Source: a virus
Strand: one strand, 5' to 3'
Virus record (IMG/VR): IMGVR_UViG_3300036791_001093
Coordinates: 1-59,212 of that record
DNA length: 59,212 bases
How positions within the stretch are numbered: position 1 is the first letter of the stretch; every line of letters starts with the position of its first letter. Below, piece by piece: positions 33,588-44,400 of this stretch. The translations under genes and the position numbers were made by a program. Below the pieces are notes generated by a model. The model was not told the origin of the DNA and searched no databases. It saw only the letters and a list, made by a program, of their open reading frames with translations.

Positions 33588-33866
33588 GTGCCGGACCCAA
33601 ATGACGACAATGATGACGATGACGAACTAAAGCTGCCGGCGCAGCGCCGTGGTTTGAACGATCATGAGACGCTGATGCTGATGCTCACAAGGGTCCGCGA
33701 TCACACCAAGCGCATTCGGACGATCGAGAAGAAGCAGGGCGACATGGACGCGCTGCTGAACAAAGTGCTTGGCGGTGTTGCGATCGTAACCGGCGTTGCT
33801 GTGTTTCTTGGCTGGCTGCTATCCGTGTTCGGCGAACATATCGCGCACATCTTCGGCAGGGGGTGA
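33588..33866 (+). CDS. Small coiled-coil membrane protein, holin-like
   Basis: 92 residues, GTG start after GAAGGAGG. An acidic N-terminus (DDNDDDDELKLP) leads to a helix (LTRVRDHTKRIRTIEKKQGD) and a C-terminal membrane segment (GVAIVTGVAVFLGWLLSVFG). The order coiled-coil plus one C-terminal helix is like XhlA-type proteins of lysis cassettes. With the endolysin at 36537 it may serve lysis; an accessory to the glycosyltransferase is also possible. Confidence 0.6.
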   Translation: MPDPNDDNDDDDELKLPAQRRGLNDHETLMLMLTRVRDHTKRIRTIEKKQGDMDALLNKVLGGVAIVTGVAVFLGWLLSVFGEHIAHIFGRG

Positions 33867-33873
33867 ATGGCGC

Positions 33874-33972
33874 ATGGTAGGAGCGTATCGGGGCTTCTCT
33901 TCTAGTTGTCTTGTACAGCTGTTGATTATCCTCCTCCTGCTGCTTGTACTCCATCTCGTGGGCTGGTTTTGA
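33874..33972 (+). CDS. 32-residue membrane peptide before glycosyltransferase
   Basis: Begins MVGAYRGFSSS and then consists of one strongly hydrophobic helix (LVQLLIILLLLLVLHLVGWF). The stop TGA overlaps the TTG start of the glycosyltransferase gene, so translation is probably coupled. Single-pass micro-proteins are known beside bacterial polysaccharide synthases, and also as holins; which applies here is open. Confidence 0.55.
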   Translation: MVGAYRGFSSSCLVQLLIILLLLLVLHLVGWF

Positions 33973-35168
33973 ACCCGCTCGATCTTGTCTTTGCTCTAGG
34001 CAGCACCGAGCTGCTGATCTTCCTGTGGCTCTCGGTGCTGCTCGACGTACCGCGGTATCTGCTCGCCGCGATCGTGCTCGGGCTACTCGATCCCGGCGCC
34101 GAGCGCGGCGCACGGGGCGCGGTGACGGTAAGCGGGATCATCGCTTGTCACAACGACAGCCCCACACTGGCTGGCGCCATAGCCTCAATGCAGGCCAATG
34201 GCGTCGACGACATTGTGGTGGTCAATGACAGCTCGACCGACGCCACGCGCGCTGTGGCGGAAGCTGCTGGCGCGATTGTCGTTGACCTGCCCATCCGTAC
34301 TGGCAAGCCACTGGCTATCAACCATGGACTTCCCTACGCGCGCGGCGAAGCCATTCTGATCGGGGACGCCGATACGGTGTTCCTGCCGGGCTCAGTCGCA
34401 GCCGCACTGGCTTACCTGGAGCCTGACATTGGCGGTGTGGGGTTCCGGCTCTTTGTAGAGAACGAATCAGCAACCCTGACCTCCCGGTTCCAGGCGATCG
34501 AGTATGGCGTCACCTTTGCCGTCGGGCGCCGCATGGCCGATCTGTTTGGGCTGCTATCCAATGTGTCGGGCGCGGCGGGCTTGTTCCAGCGGGCGGCGCT
34601 CGACGAGGTCGGTGGGTTGGATTGCGAGGTCGCCGAGGACGCGGCGCTGGCCATGAAGCTTCGGGCCACGGGCTGGGGGCTGCGCTATGCCCACGACGCG
34701 CACGCGCTGACCACGGTGCCCGAAACGCCGGTCGGGCTGTTTTCGCAACGGCTACGCTGGGACGCATCCATCATCACGATCTGGTGGCGCAAATACGGCT
34801 GGATGCTCAATCCGTTCGATAGGCGGTTTACCGCGAGCAATCTTCTTACCAGCCTTGACGTACTGGTGTTCTCGGCGCTGCTGCCGATGATCTGGCTGCC
34901 CTATGTGTCGTGGCTGGCAATGCGGGCTGGCATGGAGGCGCTGACGCTGCTTGGCGCGGTGATGGCGGTTCTGATCGCGATTGATGTTGTCGTGCTATTG
35001 TTGGTGCAGACGCCGCTGCGACTGCTGCCTTACGTGCCATTTTACGCCGTCATGCAGATCGCAGTCATGCGTCCGTTGCGAGTATTTGCAATGGTGGCCG
35101 AGTTGGCATTCAGCATCTCGCACCGCGACGACTACATCCCGGAATCGGAACGGTGGAGGCTTACATGA
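33969..35168 (+). CDS. Processive family 2 glycosyltransferase (polysaccharide synthase-like)
   Basis: 399 residues from a TTG start. An N-terminal membrane helix (about 6-28) precedes a GT-A domain with VVNDSSTDA (Asp87), GDADT at 132-136 (DxD), AEDAALAMK (Glu223-Asp224) and QRLRW at 260-264. These are the D, DxD, ED and QxxRW motifs of processive synthases for cellulose, hyaluronan, chitin or poly-GlcNAc. Three to four C-terminal membrane helices follow (about 300-390). The gene overlaps the HlyD-like gene, the layout of bacterial synthase and export pairs. It probably polymerises a sugar at the host inner membrane; the sugar and product are unknown. Confidence 0.88.
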   Translation: MNPLDLVFALGSTELLIFLWLSVLLDVPRYLLAAIVLGLLDPGAERGARGAVTVSGIIACHNDSPTLAGAIASMQANGVDDIVVVNDSSTDATRAVAEAAGAIVVDLPIRTGKPLAINHGLPYARGEAILIGDADTVFLPGSVAAALAYLEPDIGGVGFRLFVENESATLTSRFQAIEYGVTFAVGRRMADLFGLLSNVSGAAGLFQRAALDEVGGLDCEVAEDAALAMKLRATGWGLRYAHDAHALTTVPETPVGLFSQRLRWDASIITIWWRKYGWMLNPFDRRFTASNLLTSLDVLVFSALLPMIWLPYVSWLAMRAGMEALTLLGAVMAVLIAIDVVVLLLVQTPLRLLPYVPFYAVMQIAVMRPLRVFAMVAELAFSISHRDDYIPESERWRLT

Positions 35169-36100
35169 ATTTCCGCCGCATCTTTGCGCGCTATGCGTAC
35201 TTCATGGGGCTTCTATCATTCCTGACCTGGATCGGCAACTCGATCGCAGGCGGTTTTGCCTACAGCCAGGCAGACGGGCTGGTGGTTGGCGACTCAGGTG
35301 CGATCTCGCCCGAGTACACGGTGACGGTGCTCGATATACCGGTGCAGAACGGACAAAAGGTCAAGAAGGGTGACATCGTCGCGCGCGTGTCCTCAAGCCG
35401 CGTGGCCGAGCTGACAGCCCGGCTGAGCGCCGACTCTTCCAGCCTCGTGAGCAAAATGGCGGAGATCAGGGCCAGGGCATCGATGATCGACCAGCTTGTA
35501 GGCTCGGCCGAGGAGCGCGACCGCATTCTCACCGATAATCGCAAGGAATTGGAATCCATTCAGGGCAAAGGCTATCTGCCGCTGCTGACGGCTAACGCGG
35601 TGATTGATCAAGTGTTCAAGGGCAAGGAAGAACTTGCGATCCTAATGGCCGAAAAGGATACGATGTCGCGGCAGGTGGCACAAGTCGTCGCCGCTTCGCG
35701 CTTCACCGATCAGGCGCTCGATGACCTCGCCACGCTCTACGACGCGGGTCGGATGAAGGCACCGATGGACGGCTACATCGCGGGCATCAACGCCAGCATC
35801 GGCTCGGTCATGAACCCCGGCGATATCATCGCCGACATGGTGGGTGAACGCGCTTACGTGCTAGCCTATTTCCCAATCTCTCGGCTATACGAGCTGCACG
35901 AGGGCGAACCGATGACAGTCGAGATTGGCATCAGTAAATGGCTGCACGGGACCGTTCGCCAGATCATGCCAATCGCGGCCAAGCTGCCGAAGGAATTTCA
36001 AGGCACGCTCTCGCCTGTTGACAGGCAGCAGCTCGTGCGCATCGACTTCGACGAGGGCGTGCGCCCTCCTCCATTTTTCACTAAAGTCACGGTGCGATGA
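35165..36100 (+). CDS. HlyD-like membrane fusion protein (synthase partner)
   Basis: 311 residues from the ATG overlapping the synthase stop, with GGTGGAGG before it. An N-terminal membrane helix (about 12-33) is followed by a half lipoyl-type strand set (VTVLDIPVQNGQKVKKGDIVARV), a long helical hairpin (about 80-185), the second half (MKAPMDGYIAGINASIGSVMN) and a barrel domain. This is the classic membrane fusion protein architecture, as in Alg44-like partners of alginate-type synthases. It should span the periplasm next to the glycosyltransferase. No ABC transporter or outer-membrane channel is encoded, so it would use host parts or act differently. Confidence 0.85.
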   Translation: MNFRRIFARYAYFMGLLSFLTWIGNSIAGGFAYSQADGLVVGDSGAISPEYTVTVLDIPVQNGQKVKKGDIVARVSSSRVAELTARLSADSSSLVSKMAEIRARASMIDQLVGSAEERDRILTDNRKELESIQGKGYLPLLTANAVIDQVFKGKEELAILMAEKDTMSRQVAQVVAASRFTDQALDDLATLYDAGRMKAPMDGYIAGINASIGSVMNPGDIIADMVGERAYVLAYFPISRLYELHEGEPMTVEIGISKWLHGTVRQIMPIAAKLPKEFQGTLSPVDRQQLVRIDFDEGVRPPPFFTKVTVR

Positions 36101-36180
36101 GTGAGTATGCGATCTGGATCAGCATAGCTATTACGACATTCGTCGTTATAGCTATTGCTACATATCTCATAGGGAAATAA
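36097..36180 (+). CDS. 27-residue membrane peptide
   Basis: Starts MSEYAIWISIAITTFVVIAI and ends YLIGK: one membrane helix. Its ATG overlaps the stop of the HlyD-like gene (ATGA), implying coupling. It may be a small subunit of the synthase complex or a lysis peptide. Confidence 0.55.
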   Translation: MSEYAIWISIAITTFVVIAIATYLIGK

Positions 36181-36196
36181 CGAGGAGTATCGAACC

Positions 36197-36364
36197 ATGC
36201 CATGGACAATAATTCTTTCGATCTTCACGCGGCTCATGCCGGCTGCACTCCTAGCAGTTGAGACTGTGTCGCAGGACAAAGGAAAGCCAGCCAATGAAGT
36301 GATTGACGACGTAATCGCCCATCTAACGCCGGGACAACCAAACGCTCCATCACTGTCACCATGA
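36197..36364 (+). CDS. Small hypothetical protein of the lysis/synthase island
   Basis: 55 residues, preceded by CGAGGAG. A hydrophobic N-terminal part (MPWTIILSIFTRLMPAALLA) and a polar acidic tail (NEVIDDVIAHLTPGQP). It could be exported or membrane-anchored. It overlaps the following gene at ATGA-like CCATGAG. Unknown function. Confidence 0.5.
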   Translation: MPWTIILSIFTRLMPAALLAVETVSQDKGKPANEVIDDVIAHLTPGQPNAPSLSP

Positions 36365-36534
36365 GCAATATCTTCGACGAAGTCGCCGTCGCCGAGCGCG
36401 TGACGGTCGCAATGCCCGCGATCCTTGCCGAAGCCAGGACCATAATCGCCGACCTGAAGCTCGTGCTCGATCACGCCGATCGGATCGTGACGATGATCGA
36501 GGCTGCCGTGCAACAGCCAAAGGCAGGAGAATAG
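36361..36534 (+). CDS. Small helical protein before endolysin
   Basis: 57 residues, acidic amphipathic helices (ILAEARTIIADLKLVLDHAD), no membrane segment. The stop is two bases before the endolysin start codon, with AGGAGA across the junction. It could be an endolysin partner or inhibitor. Not recognised. Confidence 0.5.
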   Translation: MSNIFDEVAVAERVTVAMPAILAEARTIIADLKLVLDHADRIVTMIEAAVQQPKAGE

Positions 36535-36536
36535 GA

Positions 36537-37358
36537 ATGCCGACGTTTGCAATCAGCAAGGCTGGCTACCGGAATATGTGGGACAAGTGCCAGATATTGC
36601 CTGCCAAGCTTACGGCTGTAAATGCGGCCGCCAAGAAGATCATGGACAAGAAATCAGTCTATGAAGCAGTCGGCATCTGTCCGTGGTTCATGATCGGGGC
36701 GATCCACTACCGGGAAGCCGATTTTGATTTCAATACCTATCTCGGCAATGGCGACCCCCTCAACATATCCACGATTCATGTCCCAAGAGGACATGGTCCG
36801 TTTCCAAATTGGGAGGCCGGAGCAAAGGACGCACTCGAATATGACGGCTTCAATGAAGTCAAATTCGACAGCATCGAGCAGGTCCTTTATTCGCTAGAAG
36901 CTTACAATGGCTGGGGTTACACCAGCAAAGGCGTAAACTCGCCGTATGTGTGGGGCGGGACCAATCTCCAGGAGCCCGGCAAGTATGTGGCCGATGGAAA
37001 GTGGGATGCCAGTGTGATGGATTCGCAGCTTGGCTGTGCCGCGATCATCAAGGCGATCGCCGCGGCTGACACCGAGGTAGCCGAGTTCTGCGGTGCTGGT
37101 GCGCCGCCTGTCGTAGCAGTTACCGTTCCAGCACACATTCCGGCAACCGTCGTGACCACGACGCCAGCAACCGTGCCCGCCCCGATCGAGACACCGATCA
37201 TCGAAGAGGCAATGCTAGCGCTGGCACAGGCCCAGGTGGCGATACGGAACGGCCAACCACCGCACACAGCAATCGCGGCTGGACTGCGGGCGATCGCCGA
37301 TGCGATCGAGGGCAAATCTCTCGTCTCTAGTTCCGGGGAAACCCAGACCCGCGGATGA
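36537..37358 (+). CDS. Endolysin (lysozyme-like)
   Basis: 273 residues. PWFMIGAIHYREADFDFNTY with Glu60, then HVPRGHGPFPNWEAGAKDAL, YSLEAYNGWGY and GKYVADGKWD form a pattern I know from peptidoglycan hydrolases of rhizobial phages and prophages; Glu60 is the likely catalytic acid. Residues about 190-230 are a Pro/Thr/Val linker, and the helical C-terminus may bind the cell wall or membrane. No signal peptide is seen, so release needs a holin. The coding end overlaps the converging tail gene by 32 bases. Confidence 0.8.
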   Translation: MPTFAISKAGYRNMWDKCQILPAKLTAVNAAAKKIMDKKSVYEAVGICPWFMIGAIHYREADFDFNTYLGNGDPLNISTIHVPRGHGPFPNWEAGAKDALEYDGFNEVKFDSIEQVLYSLEAYNGWGYTSKGVNSPYVWGGTNLQEPGKYVADGKWDASVMDSQLGCAAIIKAIAAADTEVAEFCGAGAPPVVAVTVPAHIPATVVTTTPATVPAPIETPIIEEAMLALAQAQVAIRNGQPPHTAIAAGLRAIADAIEGKSLVSSSGETQTRG

Positions 37359-38439
37359 TAGTCACATCCAAATAATCTCCTATCGCTGCCGACTGCATCG
37401 GCGAACCGCCGTTCTGCAGCGCAGCGATATATTGGTTCACACCATCTTGCCGGCGGTACATCACCGCGGCACTCACCGAATCCGGAAAGATGTACTTGGG
37501 CTCGGTTATGTTGAGCGTGCGGCCGCTGTCGAACGCAATGCAGACGCCCTTGGTCGTCATGAACATGATCGACACCTCAACCTGCGTCGTTGCCGTGATC
37601 GGCACCTGCGGCGGATTAGCGAGCTCACCGGGGATATCTACCATGGAGCCAGGAACCACCCCCGAGTCCATGACCCGCTGTCGCTTCATCTCGGCGAACG
37701 TCGGCCCAGTCAGAAACCAGACACCCTCCCTTGTCCCGACATAGACGCCATCAGTCACTGTCCCGATCATGGTGATGTCGGCTTCAAACAGCTTGTACCC
37801 AGCCGTCGCGTCAACGTAATTGTAGAGAAACAGCTCAGTCGCCCATAACGTCGGACCCTGACCGAGATACAGCCGGCCATTAAAATAGCTCATGCAGGTC
37901 GCATTCGGCGGCTGTTTCAAAAGTCTTCCGGCGATCGGTGGCAGCGTCACCGTTGGGTTGACCACTGGCGAGAGCCAGAGATCAGTCGGATCACCCCATG
38001 GGCTCCAGCTGCGCTCGGGAATGTTCACCACACCACGGTCGACCGTGCCCACATAATAAACCTGATCACCCACCTGCGAGTAAGCCAGCGGCGGCGTACC
38101 GCTTGCCGGGTCCGTACCAATAAAAGTCAGCGGCTGATGAGAGTAATCAGGATTGATGATACTGAGCTCTGAGTTAACAACACCCAGAACAACTCCCTGG
38201 TACGACGTGAACAGCGAATGCACATTACCTGGAAGCTTCAACGTGTAGCCGCGCCGCCGTGACGGCTGCCCGCTGTCATCCAGGACAACATTCCGCGCAC
38301 GCACCAAATCTTTATCGCCTAATCGCTCGGGCTGAAGGGTATTTTTCAAGCCGTCCCAACTAGTCAGAATCTTGCCGGTCTCGGCTATAGCCGGCAGCTG
38401 AGCGCTGGCTTGCGGATTATTGCTGCCCAATGTTGCCAT
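37327..38439 (-). CDS. Tail/neck protein, P22 gp10-like beta propeller candidate
   Basis: 370 residues. The N-terminal segment (GLKNTLQPERLGDKDLVRAR followed by a DDSGQPSRRRGY loop) and repeated strand units (VVLGVVNSELSIIN, VGDQVYYVGTVDRG, FNGRLYLGQG, GVYVGTREGVWFLTG) suggest a beta propeller. Similar openings and repeats occur in podovirus tail stabilisation proteins such as P22 gp10, so a place at the portal-tail junction is likely. It follows the 2230-residue protein with a 23-base overlap. Confidence 0.65.
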   Translation of the reverse strand: MATLGSNNPQASAQLPAIAETGKILTSWDGLKNTLQPERLGDKDLVRARNVVLDDSGQPSRRRGYTLKLPGNVHSLFTSYQGVVLGVVNSELSIINPDYSHQPLTFIGTDPASGTPPLAYSQVGDQVYYVGTVDRGVVNIPERSWSPWGDPTDLWLSPVVNPTVTLPPIAGRLLKQPPNATCMSYFNGRLYLGQGPTLWATELFLYNYVDATAGYKLFEADITMIGTVTDGVYVGTREGVWFLTGPTFAEMKRQRVMDSGVVPGSMVDIPGELANPPQVPITATTQVEVSIMFMTTKGVCIAFDSGRTLNITEPKYIFPDSVSAAVMYRRQDGVNQYIAALQNGGSPMQSAAIGDYLDVTIIRGSGFPRN

Positions 38440-41400
38440 AGCGCAACGCTCCCCGAGCGCCGATATCCCGCGGCGTCACTCCGATCGGCACACCCATGCC
38501 TTGCGCCTGCGCAGACTGGCGTATGTGATTTTCAAGTTCCCGCTGAAACCCAACCTGCGGGGGCACCATGCCAGGATGTTCTCTCTGCCAATTTTGCGCT
38601 TCACCCATCCAGGTGTTGAGCATCCCTCGATTGCCGCTCATATACGCCTGTTCTAGGTGCCGAACGATATTCGACGAATTGAGCTCGCGCATGGTTCGCA
38701 GCCCGGCTGCGTCCCGGCTGACCTCCTGGTACTCAGCCTGCTTCCCTGGGTCGATCCCAAGCGCCGTCATCGCGACATCGAACGCGCTTGGTCCAGAGAT
38801 CGGCAACTTCTGCCCCGTCAGGTTATTGACAAATCCCCGCTGGCTAAGCCGGTAAGCCTCCGCTGGTGCTTTCAAGATTTCCGGCGACATCTTGATCAGC
38901 CCGTTAAGATAATCCCCATTCGATACATCACGCACCGCAGCAGCAAAATTGAACAAATCGCCAGCCCCGGCGCCACCCATGGATTTGAGCCAGTCACGAT
39001 AAGCGTCCTCAAGCTTACGTTTCTCGAATGCGAAATTTATGGTCGACGATCCAGGTACGATCGTCGCCTCACCGAAATGCGCAAAATCCATTCCAGCCGC
39101 GCGCGGCAATCCACGAGCAATAACCTCGCCCATGTCCTTGCCAAAGGTGCCTGCCAGGAAATTCCGGTATGACGCCGTCAGATCATGGTCGTCCCGGTTA
39201 GTAACCCAGTCCATCAGCTTGTCGTAGACTGAAGCCCCCACCGATAGCAGCGGCAATCCAAGCGTGCCTGCCAACATTGCGGTCGCCGCACCATGACCAA
39301 GCAGCCACGAGGTTGCTTCGGGGCGCGTCTTTGCATCGAACAGATCACGGACCTCATTGTAGATTTTACCAGTCATCCGGATTTGCCAACCCATGAACTG
39401 GTTAACGAAAGGTGCCGCAGCGCCGAGCGTACCTCCACGCGAGGTCTGCCGCGCATTGAGGCTAGCATCCCAGTTTCCTTGGCTGTCGTTAATCGCCCGG
39501 TCGATGAACTGCTCACGTGACATTAACTGACCAGAGCGCGGTTCGATATACGGTTTGGCGTTGTAGAGATCGTGTGCAGCAAGGCCGGTAATAAGTCGCG
39601 GCATAAGCTCGGCATAGAGCCCCATGGCGTTCGCTGCCTTGAGCACTGTGCCGGTTGGCCCGCGCGCCAACGGCGAATGCTGGGTCATCTGCGTCGAGTA
39701 CATGGCCGTCCCCATGACTCCGCGCGACACCATCCCCATGACCTTATCGACCAGGTCAGGTCGAAGTCCGGCCTTCTCCAAAGCGTCACGCGTGATCCCA
39801 GCCGTGTTCCAATCCGGACCCTGAGCGATCGCCTTGATGACAGCTAGAGTATCGGGCAGTGCCCTGAACATGGCCTGCGATGCCTGACCATAACCGTGTG
39901 TCTTGCCAAGCTCCGGCAAGCTGGTCGTCATCAACTGCGACATCAGAGTCAGGAAATATGCCGGCGACGAACCAACATGGATGGTGTGCGAAACATGTCG
40001 CAACGCATCAAGTACTGTTGGCGGCACGTAGGTCGTTCTAAGCCGATCTCGCAACATCAGCTCCCCTACAGCCTGCGATGCTGCCAGCTTCGTATTCACA
40101 TCAACTGCGGGATCGTGATTGGCCGTCCTGACTTCATCCGCCATATTCCCGATTAACGCACCAGTCTCCGGCGCTGTCGTCATGCGTGCCAAACTGCGGC
40201 TCATGACCTGGGAGGCATATTGCGAACTTTCCGACATATCTTTGCTGAAACCCTGGACATTGGCTCGCCGCGCCAGTACGCGGCCGATCGAGTTTTCAGC
40301 CATCATGTTCAGCAACGTACGCTGCATGTCTGCAACCTGCTCGCCGAACGCCGCATCAACCCTAGCAGCATCTTTATCACTAAGCCCTTCAGGAGCATCC
40401 GGACGCTGTATCGCCTCAACAGCTTTTCGCATAGCCTCCGGCGCAATCGACCTGAACACCGTGGTTGCTTCGCCGGCCCCAGTACTTCCAGCTTCTGACG
40501 ACAAAAGCCCCTGCTTCTGCGCTTTTAGTACCGACTGGTACAATGCGTTCATTTCGGAAGGATTCTTCACACGTGCGTAAAGCGTATCATGCTGACCGCC
40601 TTGCATAACGGCTACATTATTGTGACCCTCACTATCTAAAAACTCAGCAAACTTAGCGAGCTTCTCCGGGTCCACGTTCCCTTCAAAATCAGTAGCCAGC
40701 TTGGCGGTGACAAAAAAATTACCGTCTCGTCCGAGATGAAAGTACGGCGCCTTCGCTGCAGCATCACGCCGTGTTGCCACTTCTTTAAGAACTGCGTTGA
40801 TACTACCAATATCAGTCTTCAACGCATTACTTCGCCTTACCAGCTCCTTCATGGTATCATCTGACATCCCGCCAGCCTTGATCGCAGCATTTGCCGTTGT
40901 CTGCTCGCCGGCCAACTGATCACGATATTTGGTCAAGCCATCGACTTTATCAGCCACCGCCTGCTTGAAGAACTTTTCAGTCTCGCGCGGATTAGTATGT
41001 ATGTCAGTACGTCGATCAAACGTGTCGAACACATTCGATGCATTTAATCCCGGGATCGTGCGCTCCAGCGTCTGTAATCTATCTGTCAGGACAGCATGGT
41101 AATCCGCCGACGATTTCGCCCGCAGTGCCTCGTAAGCAACCTTACCGGCGTTACTAAGCTGGTTCCAATTAGCAACGAGTTCTTGATACAGCTGCACCCG
41201 ACCAGGAGTATCCTGGATATCGAGAGGCGCAGGCTTCTGCGGGTCCAACCCATAGAAAGTCGCATCCAACATGACCGCGTGCAGCCGCTCTTGTTCCTCT
41301 GTCGGGAGAGCCCGCACCATATTATAACCAACTTGACTGGCCTTCAATAATGCACCTTCTCGAGCCTCCACTTTCGATAATGTATCAACATACGGCCGCA

Positions 41401-44400
41401 TTGATGGAATGACATCACCATAGAGCCGAGCAAGGCGATAACCGTCCATCCAGCCAAACGCACCATTACGAATGACATTCCGCATATTAAGACCAATGCC
41501 GGTCTTAAGCCGTTGAAACGTCGTCTCACGTATCTGATCGCCACCTGCCGCCGTGGCACCAGTCCCGTCATCCGCCCGGCGCGCGTAGCTGTCAGGTCCT
41601 ACCCAAGCATCGTTCGGATACTGCTGCTGCTCCTTCATCAAGTCATCGCCATGCGACATGATACGATCGAACGCATTATAAAGACGTGGAGAAAGCCCAA
41701 TGATACCGCGCGCCGCGTCAATAAACCGGTCCCAGAGGCTGGTGCCTTGCACAAATTGCGACTTCAAGAAATCGCGGTAAACCGAATTAGCAAACGCCTC
41801 CGCCACCATTTCATGCGCGTCGGTTATGCCGGCATGATCGCCCTTACCTTTAAGCTGGTCGTAAATACCGCGAACGGCCTGCGCCGCGGAACTATCGCCC
41901 TCAAGCGCCCGGGATAGTACCGCATGTACCATCTCGTGGACAGAAGTCGTTGTCGCATCCGCTGCATTGTAGAGTGCCGAAGTCTGCTGCTTAGGAAAGT
42001 ACTCACCTTCCTTGTCGGTAACACCATCTCTGAAAACCGACTTCGCATTCTCTGGCAAGAACGGCTTAAGCTGTGCCACGATCGCTGCTTGTTCTGGATC
42101 GACGCTATGCTCGATGATGTGATCGGCAATATCAGTCAACTTGACACCACGCTGATGCATATCCGTCACATCGGCGTCGAGCTGCGACACCGGCAAGCCG
42201 TCACGCGAAGTAATGACCCGGGCCCGTGAGTCTTCAGGTACACCCAGAGCCTCCACCTCCTGAAGTACTGCCCCCTGCCGCGTCAGATATTGACCGACCT
42301 CTTTTGGCGGCTTCCGCAAACCTCCCAAGTTATCCGCCTCAAGATCAGCCTCAGGGTTTGCTGCCAGGGCCTTGCGATAATCCTCCGGCCCATCTGCATC
42401 ACTGACAGCTTTCAGCCAGGCTTCGTGCTGCGCGATCATTGGATCATCCGGACCCAGTACTTTTTTCAATCCCTCCAACGCCCTTCGCGCCTTGGCCACA
42501 CGTTCATCGAGATCGCCTTCCGGCGCCGGCACAGCAGCCGCGCGCGGTGATGGCGTTAGGTCAGGAGATGCCGCCTCACCTTTCGGGTACGCCGCCCATT
42601 CGACTTTCGAACGTAAGTCCGTCAAATTCTTATTGACTGCATCAACGAGACCAGGATTATTTTGAGCTAGCGATGATTTCTTTATTACTTGTTCCGTCTC
42701 CGCCGAAAGCTGGCGCTTGATCGGAGAATCCGGAAGCGTACTTAGCTGCTTCACAATATCGTTGAGCACCGGTATGTGATCATCTACGGTTTTGATCGGA
42801 GCATCGGGTGCGATCTTATTTTGAAATCTCGCATTACGTAGGTCGAACTGCTGAATTTGTTTCAACAGATCGCCTTTGGTTTTACCTATTAGTGGCTCGC
42901 CGGTGTAATCCGTAACATGCGTCTTTAATTCTGCAAGCGTCATATCTGCAGGAGCTTTAACAGCAGGTTCGGTAACTCGCCGCCTGAGAAACTCTGGAAT
43001 GCCACCTGTCTCGGTTACGTCGATGGCCGTCGTAGGTGCAACTGCTGGTTCCGCAGCAGGAGGCTCGACAGCAGGAGGCGCACTTGCACGATCCTTAAAC
43101 TCATTTCTAATTGCCTTAATTGCTGCAGACTTGGATTTGAAATCCGTATCATCACCAGTATACTGACGCGCAATCTCAGCCACCTCGGGCGTCTTGACAT
43201 CGGTATCGCGCATCAATCTAGTTAGCGCATTATTAAATGCGCCTTCATCGGTACCAGCATTATTCAAAATGCGCGTATGCTCAGTAATAGCATTCTCGCC
43301 TTCAGTAGCAACCGGAGCCACTGCCGCTACCGGTGCAGTTGGAGCTACTCTACGAGCTAATTCTTCAGGTGTTTTAAAGTGGACATTAACATACGACTGA
43401 GGATCATTCGGCAACCTAATCGCGTTCTCCAACGTGCCCGGAGGAAGCGTCGCTTCCTCGGCAGTCGTTGGATGGATCGTCACCCGACCAGCTTTGGCTT
43501 CAGCCATCAAATAATCATGCATATCCTCCCTGGATGCACCGGTTGCATCCATAAGGTCCTTTATAGAAACAATATCTGTAGCTTTTGGAATTTGGTCATA
43601 AGCCGCCTTTACGACTTCCGGGGTTAGTGGGACTGCAGGTTCTGGCGGTTCTATGACGGGTACAGCGGGGACCCCACCTGCTGGAAGCTCACCAGGAGCA
43701 CCACCCACAGTAAGAGGCTCACCAGGACCCAGAACAGGAGCCGGTGCAGGTTCACGAGGTACTCCCGGTGCAGAAAGTTCAGCAGCGGGAACCGCAACAG
43801 GCTGCGCCTCTGCCGCTCGCCGCTGGAATTCTTCCCCCAACAACTCGGAAGCTCGCCGCGCTATAGGGTCTTGCGGATTAAGCTCCAAATGCGCTTGCAC
43901 ATTATTCAGGCGCATCCACAACTCGGCAGGCGGCATTTCCTGCAGCGGCGGACCTTCCCGGGTCGGAGGTGGCGGCAACAGTCTTTGCGGTGGCGGAACC
44001 GCGGCCTGCGTAGCTGCCGCCTCGGCCGCACGCCGTTGCTGCTCTTGCAAAAGCTGTCGGAGCTCTTCAACACCCGCCTGCGTCTGCGGCGGTTGTCGTT
44101 GCAAGGTATCTATGCGCCCAGCCAGCTCACCATCCGGCACACCCTGCAGCGGCGCTCCCATGGCGGGCTGATACGTCAGCTGCTTTGGCGCAAGCGCGGG
44201 GTCGATCGCCTTGGGAAGGTCCTCAGTCGGAATATCTGACGCCCGTTTACCGGCGAGCGCGCGCATGCCGCCAAACGCTCCACCCACAATCCCACCAAGC
44301 ACTCCACCGCTCAAAGCCTGCCGCGTAATGTCGGACGCCCGATCCGCAAAATCACGGTTTGGGTCGCCCATCATCTGGGTTAATGCTTCGGTGCCACCGG

